32,278 nt of DNA, from assembly GCA_017416445.1 (NCBI GenBank), contig JAFQCJ010000007.1, forward strand, positions 1 through 32,278, in the 5' to 3' direction. Below the pieces are notes generated by a model. That model saw nothing but the letters and a program-made list of their open reading frames with translations, was not told the origin of the DNA and did not search any database. Both the position numbers and the translations under genes were made by a program. Of the stretch, positions 7,149 through 14,807 are shown in pieces. Source of the stretch: Oscillospiraceae bacterium. Its GTDB lineage: Bacteria > Bacillota > Clostridia > Oscillospirales > Oscillospiraceae. Each line of letters opens with the position of its first letter. Within the stretch, counting starts at the first letter, position 1.

Positions 7149-9137
7149 ATGAGTAAAAAGAGCGTCTACAACGACGACAGCATTACCAGCTTAAAAGGCG
7201 CCGACCGTGTCCGCAAGCGTCCGGGCGTCATTTTCGGCTCCGACGGCTTAGAGGGCTGTCAGCATGCGGTGTTTGAAATTCTCTCTAACGCCATTGACGA
7301 AGCCAGAGAGGGCCACGGCAAGGTTATTACCGTTACCCGCTTCCTTGATAAGTCGGTGCAGGTGGAGGATCAGGGCCGTGGCTGTCCTGTGGACTGGAAT
7401 GAAAAAGAGGGCCGCTACAACTGGGAGCTGGTGTTCTGCGAACTCTATGCCGGCGGTAAGTATAATAATGAGCAGACGGAAAACTACGAGTTCTCTCTGG
7501 GCCTCAACGGTCTGGGTGCCTGCGCAACGCAATATGCCTCGGCTTACATGGATGTGACGGTGCTCCGGGAGGGAAAGGAATACACGCTCCACTTCGAAAA
7601 AGGTGAGAATGTAGGCGGCCTCCAGGTACAGGAGCTGACTACCAACAAGAAACGCACCGGCTCTACCATTCGCTGGCTGCCGGACCTGGAAGTTTTTACC
7701 GACATTGATGTTCCTGTGGAATACTACCGCGATGTGATGAAGCGGCAGGCGGTGGTAAATGCCGGCGTAACTTTCCGCCTTCGCCGGGAAGTAAGTGCGG
7801 GGAAGTTTGAGACGGAGGAGTTCGTCTATCAGCAGGGCATTGCCGACTATATCGCCGAGATCTCCGGTGAGGACACCCTTACTGCGCCGGTCTGCTGGGA
7901 CGCTGAGCGCCGTGGCCGTGACCGCGAGGACAAGCCCGAGTATAAGGTAAAGCTTAATGTGGCACTGTGTTTCTCCAACCGCGTCAAGCTGGTGGAGCAC
8001 TACCACAACTCCAGCTTCCTGGAGCACGGCGGCAGCCCTGAAAAGGCTACCCGTCTGGCGCTTACCGGTGCCATCGACAAGTATCTGCGCGAGAACAACA
8101 AGTATCAAAAGGGCGAGAATAAGATCACCTATCCCGATGTACAGGAGTGCCTCGTGCTGGTGTCCAATAACTTCTCCACCCAGACCAGCTACGAGAACCA
8201 GACGAAAAAATCCATTACCAACAAATTTGTGCAGGAGACTATGGCGGAATTTCTCCGCTCCCGTCTGGAGATCTACTTTATTGAAAACCGAGACTCTGCC
8301 GAGAAGATCGCCGCACAGGTACTGATCAACAAGCGAAGCCGTGAGACGGCGGAGAAGACCCGCATCAATCAGAAAAAGAAGCTTACCGAGAAGATCGATA
8401 TTGCCAACCGTGTACAGAAATTTGTAGACTGCCGCACCAAAGATGTGGAGCGCCGGGAGATCTACATCGTGGAGGGTGACTCGGCACTGGGAGCCTGCAA
8501 ACAGTCCCGCGATGCAGAGTTCCAGGGCCTGATGCCCGTTCGCGGTAAGATCCTTAACTGCCTCAAGGCCGACTATCCCCGTATTTTTAAAAGTGAGATT
8601 ATCACCGATCTGATGAAAGTTCTTGGGTGTGGTGTCGAAGTCTCGGCCAAAGCGGTGAAGGATCTGAACCAGTTTGATATAAACAACCTCCGCTGGAACA
8701 AGGTCATCATTTGCACAGACGGTGATGTGGATGGGTTCCAGATCCGTACGCTGATTTTGACCATGCTCTATCGTCTCTGCCCCACACTGATTCAGGAAGG
8801 GTATGTCTACATCGCCGAGACACCCCTGTTTGAGATTACCTGCAGGGACAAGACCTATTTTGCGTACTCTGAGAAGGAGAAGGCGGACATTGTCAGATCT
8901 TTGGAAGGAAAGAAGATCAGCATCCAGCGCTCGAAGGGTCTCGGTGAAAACGACCCTGAGATGATGTGGCTCACCACCATGAATCCTGCTACCCGCCGCC
9001 TCATCAAGGTGCTGCCCGATGATGCCGAGGAGACGGCCCGCGTTTTCGATTTGCTGCTGGGTGACGACCTGGCAGGACGCAAGAGCTACATTGCAGAAAA
9101 CGGCTACAAGTACATGGATATGATCGATGTATCTTAA
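7149..9137 (+). CDS. Type IIA topoisomerase ATPase/Toprim subunit (ParE/GyrB-like, divergent)
   Basis: The ATPase and Toprim subunit of a type IIA DNA topoisomerase, 662 residues. The GHKL ATPase shows 'EILSNAIDEA' (Glu43, Asn47), 'EDQGRG' (Asp74) and a Gly-rich lid 'LGLNGLGACA'. The Toprim domain has Glu442 in EGDSALG and Asp524/526/528 in TDGDVDG, so the metal ligands are kept. Both loops differ from the usual EGDSAGG and TDADVDG, and the ATP lid differs from GGLHGVGAS. ATG at 7149 follows GGAGG. Its partner is the GyrA/ParC-like gene downstream. It is probably the topoisomerase-IV-like paralogue, not the housekeeping gyrase, though in vivo activity cannot be read from sequence. Confidence 0.85.
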   Translation: MSKKSVYNDDSITSLKGADRVRKRPGVIFGSDGLEGCQHAVFEILSNAIDEAREGHGKVITVTRFLDKSVQVEDQGRGCPVDWNEKEGRYNWELVFCELYAGGKYNNEQTENYEFSLGLNGLGACATQYASAYMDVTVLREGKEYTLHFEKGENVGGLQVQELTTNKKRTGSTIRWLPDLEVFTDIDVPVEYYRDVMKRQAVVNAGVTFRLRREVSAGKFETEEFVYQQGIADYIAEISGEDTLTAPVCWDAERRGRDREDKPEYKVKLNVALCFSNRVKLVEHYHNSSFLEHGGSPEKATRLALTGAIDKYLRENNKYQKGENKITYPDVQECLVLVSNNFSTQTSYENQTKKSITNKFVQETMAEFLRSRLEIYFIENRDSAEKIAAQVLINKRSRETAEKTRINQKKKLTEKIDIANRVQKFVDCRTKDVERREIYIVEGDSALGACKQSRDAEFQGLMPVRGKILNCLKADYPRIFKSEIITDLMKVLGCGVEVSAKAVKDLNQFDINNLRWNKVIICTDGDVDGFQIRTLILTMLYRLCPTLIQEGYVYIAETPLFEITCRDKTYFAYSEKEKADIVRSLEGKKISIQRSKGLGENDPEMMWLTTMNPATRRLIKVLPDDAEETARVFDLLLGDDLAGRKSYIAENGYKYMDMIDVS

Positions 9138-9157
9138 CAGTATTATTTGCTCCGCGC

Positions 9158-9268
9158 AGCGTTTTTTACAGGCGAAAAAGCCACACAACGCTCCGTGAGA
9201 AGTATTTTTCGCCACGCAGATATCGCGGCGAAAAATGATTAAAACGGTTCGCAACTTGCAGTTGCGAA
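9158..9268. repeat. Three inverted repeats between the two topoisomerase genes
   Basis: The 177-nt gap holds three inverted repeats. AGCGTT/AACGCT (9158-9163/9187-9192) encloses GGC/GCC. ATTTTTCGCC/GGCGAAAAAT (9204-9213/9227-9236) has 10-bp arms, and TTCGCAACT/AGTTGCGAA (9248-9256/9260-9268) has 9-bp arms. None has a clean terminal T run, so they are RNA hairpins or processing sites rather than clear terminators. Confidence 0.6.
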
Positions 9269-9314
9269 ATTTGCGCTGCTTTTACCATAAACAGTCGAAG
9301 AGAGGAATGTCTCT

Positions 9315-11558
9315 ATGGCAAGAAAGAAGAAAACAGAAGAACCCTCCGTCCACCGCGGGGAAAGCCTCAATGTAGAGGGCCTGAGTGGCGCTGTCATCGA
9401 CCGTCCCATTACTGCCACGCTGGACGAGAACTATATGCCCTACGCCATGTCGGTCATTGTCTCCCGTGCTATCCCTGAAATCGACGGCTTTAAGCCTGCC
9501 CACCGAAAGCTCCTGTATACCATGTATAAGATGGGACTCATGAGCGGCAGCCGCACCAAGAGTGCCAATATCGTAGGTCAGACCATGCGCCTCAATCCCC
9601 ATGGCGATGCTGCTATCTATGAGACGATGGTGCGCCTTTCCAAGGGCAATGAGGCACTCCTGCATCCCTTTGTGGATTCCAAGGGAAACTTCGGCAAGGT
9701 CTACTCCCGTGATATGGCCTATGCCGCCTCCCGCTATACCGAGGCAAAGCTTGCCCCTATCTGCGCCGAGCTGTTTCGCGACCTCGACAATGATGCGGTG
9801 GACTTTGTAGACAACTACGACGCCACCACCACCGAGCCTACCCTGCTGCCCACGACTTTTCCCAATGTGCTGGTCAGCGCCAACCAGGGTATCGCCGTGG
9901 GAATGGCCTCTCAGATCTGCGGCTTTAACCTGGGTGAGGTCTGTGATACGACCATCGCCTATATCAAAAACCCTAAGCACGATATTGCCTCCACGCTGTT
10001 AGCTCCCGACTTTTCCACCGGCGGCCAGCTCCTCCGGGATGACGCAGCTCTGCGTGATATCTATGCCACCGGTCGTGGCGGCCTCAAACTCCGCAGCCGC
10101 TACCGTTACATCAAGGCAGAAAATCTTATCGAGGTCTATGAGATTCCCTATTCCACCTCCATCGAGGTGATTCTTGACAAGGTGGCAGAGCTGGTAAAAG
10201 CAGGAAAGATCAAGGAGATCGCCGACATGCGTGACGAGTCGGATCTCAGTGGCCTCAAGCTGACGATCGACCTCAAGCGCGGCATCGATCCCGATAAGCT
10301 GATGGCCAAGCTTTTCAAGCTGACACCGCTGCAGGACACCGTTAGCTGCAATTTCAACATTTTGGTGGCCGGTCAGCCTCGAGTTATGGGTGTGGGAGAG
10401 ATCCTGGAGGAGTGGACGGCGTGGCGTACCGAGTGCGTTAAGCGACGGGTGTTCCACATCCTCAGCAAAAAGAGGGAAAAGCTCCATTTGCTGCAGGGCC
10501 TTAAGCGCATCCTGCTGGATATCGACAAGGCCATCGCCATCATCCGCCAGACGGAGGAAGAGGCAGAAGTGGTCCCCAACCTGATGATTGGCTTTGGCAT
10601 TGACAAGGTGCAGGCCGAATTCGTGGCGGAGCTGAAGCTTCGTAATATTAATAAGGAGTATATTCTCAAACGCGTGGCGGAGACCTCTGCGCTGCAGGAG
10701 GAGATCATGGATCTGGAAGATGTGCTGGCAAGTCCCCGGCGCATCAAGACGATCATCATCGACGAACTCAGTGAGGTGCGCAAAAAGTACGCAGTGGAAC
10801 GCCGTACAGAGATCGTCTATGCCCACGAGGCCGAGGAGAAGGAAGAAGAGGAGGAAGTGGAGGACTATCCGGTCCATCTTTTCCTCTCCCGCGAGGGCTA
10901 TTTCAAGAAAATCACACCCCAGTCCCTGCGTATGTCGGGAGAGCAGAAGTACAAAGAAGGAGATGGTCTTCGCCAGAGCTTTGAGAGCCGCAACGCAGAG
11001 GAACTGCTGTTCTTTACAGACAAGGCACAGGTCTACAAAACCCGCGCCAGCGAGTTTGGCGAGAGTAAGGCCTCGCTGTTGGGTGATTACCTCCCCGGAA
11101 AACTGGGTATGGACGAGGGAGAAAATGTGATCTATCTTGCTCTGGCCGGTGACTACAGCGGACATATGCTCTTCTTCTTTGAAAACGGTAAAGCTGCCAA
11201 GGTGCCGCTCAGCGCCTATGCCACTACCTCCAATCGCCGCCGTTTGACAGGAGCTTACAGCGACAAAGCCCCGCTGTGTGGAATACTGCAGCTTCGGGAA
11301 GAGCAGGAGTTGGCTCTTTACAGCACGGAGGGTCGGTGCCTGCTGATGCACACCGCTTCCCTTAGTCCCAAGACGACCCGTGCCACACAGGGCGTGGCGG
11401 TCATGACCATCAAACCTAAGTACCGCCTTGAGCGAGTGGCCATAGCGCAGAGCAGCGGCATTGTGAATATGAGCCGCTATCGCACCCGCAATCTTCCTGC
11501 TGCCGGAGCCCTCTTAAAGTCGGAGGACAGCGAGGAGAAGCAGGACTCTCTCTTTTGA
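9315..11558 (+). CDS. Type IIA topoisomerase cleavage subunit (ParC/GyrA-like)
   Basis: The DNA breakage-reunion subunit, 747 residues. The catalytic tyrosine is Tyr141 in 'AASRYTEAKL', after the helix-turn-helix motif 'NPHGDAAIYE' (95-103). The tower and coiled-coil region runs to about residue 490. A Glu-rich linker and a shortened beta-propeller C-terminal domain follow, without a recognisable GyrA-box (QRRGGKG), which argues for a decatenase/topo-IV-like role. Residues matching quinolone-contact positions Ser83 and Asp87 of E. coli GyrA are Ala99 and Glu103. The ribosome site GAGG lies in the loop of a 5-bp hairpin (AGAGA/TCTCT, 9299-9314) just before the ATG. Confidence 0.87.
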   Translation: MARKKKTEEPSVHRGESLNVEGLSGAVIDRPITATLDENYMPYAMSVIVSRAIPEIDGFKPAHRKLLYTMYKMGLMSGSRTKSANIVGQTMRLNPHGDAAIYETMVRLSKGNEALLHPFVDSKGNFGKVYSRDMAYAASRYTEAKLAPICAELFRDLDNDAVDFVDNYDATTTEPTLLPTTFPNVLVSANQGIAVGMASQICGFNLGEVCDTTIAYIKNPKHDIASTLLAPDFSTGGQLLRDDAALRDIYATGRGGLKLRSRYRYIKAENLIEVYEIPYSTSIEVILDKVAELVKAGKIKEIADMRDESDLSGLKLTIDLKRGIDPDKLMAKLFKLTPLQDTVSCNFNILVAGQPRVMGVGEILEEWTAWRTECVKRRVFHILSKKREKLHLLQGLKRILLDIDKAIAIIRQTEEEAEVVPNLMIGFGIDKVQAEFVAELKLRNINKEYILKRVAETSALQEEIMDLEDVLASPRRIKTIIIDELSEVRKKYAVERRTEIVYAHEAEEKEEEEEVEDYPVHLFLSREGYFKKITPQSLRMSGEQKYKEGDGLRQSFESRNAEELLFFTDKAQVYKTRASEFGESKASLLGDYLPGKLGMDEGENVIYLALAGDYSGHMLFFFENGKAAKVPLSAYATTSNRRRLTGAYSDKAPLCGILQLREEQELALYSTEGRCLLMHTASLSPKTTRATQGVAVMTIKPKYRLERVAIAQSSGIVNMSRYRTRNLPAAGALLKSEDSEEKQDSLF

Positions 11559-11579
11559 TAGGAAAGGAAGGAGCAGCCC

Positions 11580-12215
11580 ATGAAAAAAATTATGGCACTT
11601 GTGCTGATCGGTCTGCTGTGCGTTTCTGCATCAGGCTGCTCCATGCTGGAGCGAAGCTATTCCAGTGTGCAGCCCCATGTCTCTTCTTACTATGAGAGCG
11701 AGGATCAATCGGTGCTTCGCGCCGAGTCCTATCAGGATTTGGTGAACGATCTCCTGCTGCTGATTGGAGAACGAGCCGAGAGCGGTACGATTTGGATCTA
11801 CGCTGCCGAGACGCTGGGTGATGTGCAGCAGGCAGTGGAGGCTGCCTGCCAGGAGGTGCAGAACGAGACACCCATGGGTGCTTACGCCGTGGAGTACATG
11901 ACCTACACACTTGAAGAGACCGCTGCTACCCATATTGATGTGAAGCTGACGGTGGGATATCGCCGTTCGCAGCAGCAGATGGGCGCCATCGTAAATATTA
12001 CCGGAATTGCTGCTCTGCGGGATTTGCTGACAGCAGCAGCGGAGAACGGCACTGCAGAGCTGACGGTACAGCTGGGGAATTTTTACAACGACCCCTCGGA
12101 GATCCACACCATTGTCTCGGAGGTGGCGGCGAATAACAACGGCGGCCACTGGCAGGTACTGTTCTATCCTGACGAAGCCCGGGCCGGCATTGTGGAGATC
12201 GTTATGGGAGAATAA
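11580..12215 (+). CDS. Putative lipoprotein, unknown function
   Basis: A 211-residue protein with a lipoprotein signal peptide: Lys-Lys, a hydrophobic run, then the lipobox 'SASGC' with Cys20. The mature part is soluble, with alternating helical (residues 45-95) and beta-rich segments (residues 110-205), and matches no family I recognise. It begins 21 nt after the topoisomerase subunit with its own AAAGGAAGGAG ribosome site, so it is probably co-transcribed and ends at a shared terminator. Why a lipoprotein should sit in this operon is unclear. Confidence 0.75.
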   Translation: MKKIMALVLIGLLCVSASGCSMLERSYSSVQPHVSSYYESEDQSVLRAESYQDLVNDLLLLIGERAESGTIWIYAAETLGDVQQAVEAACQEVQNETPMGAYAVEYMTYTLEETAATHIDVKLTVGYRRSQQQMGAIVNITGIAALRDLLTAAAENGTAELTVQLGNFYNDPSEIHTIVSEVAANNNGGHWQVLFYPDEARAGIVEIVMGE

Positions 12216-12221
12216 AAGAGC

Positions 12222-12248
12222 AAAACACCACCCGATGGGTGGTGTTTT
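12222..12248. terminator. Bidirectional terminator
   Basis: AAAACACCACCC-GAT-GGGTGGTGTTTT is a 12-bp stem usable on both strands. It closes the topoisomerase/lipoprotein operon and the convergent GNAT gene, whose stop codon overlaps it. Confidence 0.9.
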
Positions 12249-12834
12249 ACTTCATCCAATAGGGCATCTCGGGAATTTCATCGCGCCCGAGGGGAACACG
12301 CACATCGGTGCGCGCAGGCCCGTAGAGGGCGCGGTGCCAACGCATAATATCCGTCATAGGGAAAGAGGCAATATTGACCGTTAGCGCCTGCCACCGCATA
12401 CCACAGGTAGCCATCTCATAGGCGGGGGTAAAGCCGTTGCGTTCATAAAAGGCAATGCGCCGCAGACGAAGACGGTTTTCTTCAGCGCTGTCGCCTTCTA
12501 CAGGCAACTCCGATTCCGTAACGAGAGGAAATTTTAATGTTGTCAGGCGGCGCAGGATTTCGCCGCCGAGACCGCTGTTGCGTTTCGCGGAGGTGACGCC
12601 CAAATAGTCCAGCAGGACAAGGGGGATGTCCGTATGCTTCCATAGTGCGGCATAGCCCAGCATGAAGGCTTCATCAAAAAGACCCCAAAGCTCGTAGCGA
12701 CCGTCTTTGATAAGAGAAAAAATATCTGCTAAAGGCTTTCGCTCATTTTCTGCAAAAGCCTCGGAAAAATCCGTTGTATACCAAGAGCGGATTTCCTCGT
12801 CATTCATAGGGCGAAAAAGCAGGTTTTTGAACAT
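12247..12834 (-). CDS. GNAT-family N-acetyltransferase
   Basis: A 195-residue protein with the general GNAT pattern. There is an N-terminal acceptor-side region, a beta strand 'LLDYLGVTSAKRNSGLGGEILRRL' carrying the acetyl-CoA pyrophosphate loop (R..GLGG), and 'AFYERNGF', typical of beta-5/alpha-4 in the family. The substrate is unknown. The start at 12834 is set by AGGAGGTGAGG just upstream on the minus strand; the longer in-frame extension runs through a terminator and a tRNA-derived repeat, so it is rejected. Single-gene unit. Confidence 0.8.
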   Translation of the reverse strand: MFKNLLFRPMNDEEIRSWYTTDFSEAFAENERKPLADIFSLIKDGRYELWGLFDEAFMLGYAALWKHTDIPLVLLDYLGVTSAKRNSGLGGEILRRLTTLKFPLVTESELPVEGDSAEENRLRLRRIAFYERNGFTPAYEMATCGMRWQALTVNIASFPMTDIMRWHRALYGPARTDVRVPLGRDEIPEMPYWMK

Positions 12835-12853
12835 CTCCTCACCTCCTGTTGTT

Positions 12854-12882
12854 AGTATACCATAGTAGAAGAAAGATGACCA
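12854..12882 (-). promoter_or_regulatory. Promoter of the GNAT gene
   Basis: On the minus strand TGGTCA (12877-12882), a 17-bp spacer and TATACT (12854-12859). The start codon is about 20 nt downstream of the -10. Confidence 0.5.
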
Positions 12883-12883
12883 G

Positions 12884-12915
12884 AAAAACAAAAAACCCCA
12901 TCCTTTTGGATGGGG
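12884..12915 (-). terminator. Terminator beyond the tRNA-Gly-linked element
   Basis: The stem CCCCATCC-TTTT-GGATGGGG (12896-12915) is followed on the minus strand by T-rich sequence. It directly abuts the partial tRNA-Gly copy, just as the real tRNA-Gly is followed by its own terminator. Confidence 0.75.
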
Positions 12916-13033
12916 TGGAGCGGGCGACGAGGCTCGCCCGACCACGCTATCGCGTGGCGGCACGCACGCGGGCACCGAAACAGTCCACCGGACTGTTTCT
13001 CTCGCTTTGCTCGTGCCCTGTTCTCGCCTCGTC
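12916..13033 (-). repeat. tRNA-tail palindromic element, copy 1 (tRNA-Gly locus)
   Basis: Positions 12916-12936 are a 21-bp exact copy of the 3' end of the neighbouring tRNA-Gly, including CCA. At 13020-13033 is a degenerate inverted copy, with GCCTCGTC exact. Between them lie a hairpin of 10-bp arms, GAAACAGTCC (12977-12986) and GGACTGTTTC (12990-12999), nested in GGGCAC/GTGCCC (12970-12975/13013-13018), and a CCACGC/GCGTGG hairpin (12942-12957). Read in tRNA orientation, the core AACAGTCCGGTGGACTGTT is identical to copy 2 at 17857. Confidence 0.7.
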
Positions 13034-13052
13034 TTGCGGTCATTTCAAAAAC

Positions 13053-13078
13053 AAAAAACACCACCCAATGGGTGGTGT
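13053..13078 (-). terminator. Terminator of tRNA-Gly
   Basis: ACACCACCC (13058-13066) pairs with GGGTGGTGT (13070-13078), with T6 on the minus strand. It sits 9 nt after the CCA end of the tRNA. Confidence 0.85.
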
Positions 13079-13086
13079 CTTGTTTT

Positions 13087-13162
13087 TGGAGCGGGCGACG
13101 AGGCTCGAACTCGCTACCTCGACCTTGGCAAGGTCGCGCTCTACCAGATGAGCTACGCCCGC
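13087..13162 (-). tRNA. tRNA-Gly (anticodon GCC)
   Basis: A full cloverleaf of 76 nt with encoded CCA. The acceptor stem GCGGGCG pairs with CGCCCGC, the D arm is GCTC/GAGC, the anticodon arm CGACC-TTGCCAA-GGTCG gives anticodon GCC, and the T arm GCGAG-TTCGAGC-CTCGT is present. It reads GGC/GGT glycine codons. Confidence 0.97.
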
Positions 13163-13175
13163 AAACGCAAGATGT

Positions 13176-13204
13176 ATTATATCTCACACTTTTGCGTTTG
13201 TCAA
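13176..13204 (-). promoter_or_regulatory. Consensus promoter of tRNA-Gly
   Basis: A perfect TTGACA (13199-13204) and a perfect TATAAT (13176-13181) on the minus strand are separated by 17 bp. An 8-bp inverted repeat AAACGCAA/TTGCGTTT (13163-13170/13192-13199) spans the -10. Confidence 0.9.
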
Positions 13205-13228
13205 GAGAAAATTTCGTTTTTTCTTTTT

Positions 13229-13300
13229 TTAAAACCGATACCGCACCAGCAGTCCCCACACCACAGCGATGATACCGGCAATGCGGACCCCTTTTCCCAT
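13229..13300 (-). CDS. Possible 23-aa membrane peptide
   Basis: A short ORF reads 'MGKGVRIAGIIAVVWGLL' then 'VRYRF', one hydrophobic helix between basic ends. A TTG at 13342 would extend it to 37 residues. There is no ribosome site before either start, so this may be a gene remnant or chance. Confidence 0.2.
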   Translation of the reverse strand: MGKGVRIAGIIAVVWGLLVRYRF

Positions 13301-13354
13301 AATGGATGTGTTCAGTTTACCATAGGGCAGGGGGGCAGTCAATAGGCCGCCCAC

Positions 13355-13383
13355 TTGCGTTTCCTATAACGGTAGTGTATAAT
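13355..13383 (+). promoter_or_regulatory. Promoter of the homocysteine methyltransferase gene
   Basis: TTGCGT (13355-13360), a 17-bp spacer, then a perfect TATAAT (13378-13383). The start codon is 36 nt downstream of the -10. Confidence 0.7.
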
Positions 13384-13418
13384 GCAGGATAAGAATTACT
13401 TGTCCGGAGGGAAGAATC

Positions 13419-14777
13419 ATGAAGTTTCTCGATTTTGTGAAAGAAAATGTGGTCTGCCTCGATGGTGGCTGTGGTACCTATCTGCAGAAGAACGGGCTGC
13501 AGGGGGGAGAACTGCCTGAGCGGTGGAATGTATCCCATCCCGAAGTCATTACCGGTATGCACAAGGCATATTATGATGCCGGCAGCAATGTGGTCTTTAC
13601 CAACACCTTCGGCGCCAATGCCATCAAGTATGACGAAAAAGAGCTGGAAGCCGTCGTCACCGCCGCCGTGGTCAATGCCAAGGCTGCCCGTGAGCAGAGT
13701 GCTGCGCCGCAGGAAAAGTTTGTGGCGCTGGATATCGGCCCTCTGGGCAAATTGCTTAAGCCCATGGGTGAGCTGGACTTCGATGACGCCGTGGAGATCT
13801 TTGCCAAGACCATCCGCTTTGGCGCAGCTGCCGGTGTGGATCTGGTAGTGGTGGAGACTATGTCCGACAGCTATGAGACCAAGGCCGCCGTGGTGGCAGC
13901 GAAAGCGAATAGCGACCTGCCGGTGCTGGTGACCGCTGCCTACGGCGAGGGTGGACGGCTCATGACCGGCGCGTCTCCTGCGGTGATGGTGGCCATGCTG
14001 GAGGGATTGGGTGTCGACCTCATCGGTGCCAACTGCTCTCTTGGCCCCAAGCAGCTGCGGGGTATCGTAAGGGAGATCCTTGCTGCTGCCTCCGTACCCG
14101 TGGTACTCAAGCCTAATGCCGGACTGCCCCGTATTGAGAACGGCGTGACAGTTTTCGATGTGACCATGGAGGAATTTGCTGCCGAGGTAGCGGATATGGT
14201 GCGCAGTGGTGTTCGCGCCGTGGGCGGCTGCTGTGGTACCACGCCGGAGTATATTGCATGCCTGTGCAGCAAGCTGCAGGGCATTACCCCTGTGGCGCCG
14301 ATGGAAAAGGCGGAAGCTGTGGCCGCTTCTTCTTCCCGCACCGTTTCTTTCTCCGGTGATGTGGAGATCGCTGCTCTTGACCCCGAGGAGAACGCCGCCT
14401 ACTGTGAGGCACTGCAGGAAGGTGAGCTGGATGATGTGATGGACGAGGCCTATGAGGTGCAGGAGGACGAGCCCGATATGATCGCCGTCTCCGTGGCCAT
14501 CGAGGGTGTAGATGAAGTGGAGATGCTCTCTGCCGTGATGGAAGAGATGCAGTCTGTCATTAAGGAACCTCTGCTGCTGGTGAGTGGTAACGCTGCAGCA
14601 CTGGAGAAGGCTCTGCGTCGCTACAACGGCCGTCCCGCCGTGAAGCTGCCTGCTGAGGCCGATGTGGCTGCTATGGCCGCCGTAATGAAGAAGTACGGCG
14701 CGCTGGTGCTGGCTGAGGCAGAGCAGAAACAGATGCTGCTCTCCTATGGTATTAAGGAGTGTAACATTATTTGCTGA
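13419..14777 (+). CDS. Homocysteine S-methyltransferase domain protein with vestigial pterin domain
   Basis: Residues 1-290 are a complete homocysteine-binding barrel of MetH type. The zinc ligands are Cys206 in 'GANCS' and Cys271/Cys272 in 'GGCCGTTP', so zinc and homocysteine binding should be intact. Residues 325-435 align by eye with the first half of the MetH methyltetrahydrofolate-binding barrel ('GVDEVEML', 'AALEKALRRYNGRP', 'MKKYGALVL'). The ENINPTG-type start, the DVN segment and the IDSS segment are replaced, and the barrel stops halfway. There is no cobalamin domain. It could be a homocysteine module that receives methyl groups from a separate corrinoid protein. ATG follows GGAGGGAAG. 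Confidence 0.85.
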   Translation: MKFLDFVKENVVCLDGGCGTYLQKNGLQGGELPERWNVSHPEVITGMHKAYYDAGSNVVFTNTFGANAIKYDEKELEAVVTAAVVNAKAAREQSAAPQEKFVALDIGPLGKLLKPMGELDFDDAVEIFAKTIRFGAAAGVDLVVVETMSDSYETKAAVVAAKANSDLPVLVTAAYGEGGRLMTGASPAVMVAMLEGLGVDLIGANCSLGPKQLRGIVREILAAASVPVVLKPNAGLPRIENGVTVFDVTMEEFAAEVADMVRSGVRAVGGCCGTTPEYIACLCSKLQGITPVAPMEKAEAVAASSSRTVSFSGDVEIAALDPEENAAYCEALQEGELDDVMDEAYEVQEDEPDMIAVSVAIEGVDEVEMLSAVMEEMQSVIKEPLLLVSGNAAALEKALRRYNGRPAVKLPAEADVAAMAAVMKKYGALVLAEAEQKQMLLSYGIKECNIIC

Positions 14778-14807
14778 AAAAGCGTCCACAGGGAAGGAGG
14801 CAGAGAG

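Noticed and set aside
12916-13107. Prophage or integrative element bounded by att sites at tRNA-Gly
   Set aside because: The 21-bp direct repeats enclose only about 150 bp with no integrase, and an inverted copy and the shared palindrome do not fit a simple attL/attR pair.
12849-13345. Several open frames across the tRNA-Gly region
   Set aside because: They translate the tRNA, terminators and palindromes; such frames are known artefacts around tRNA genes.
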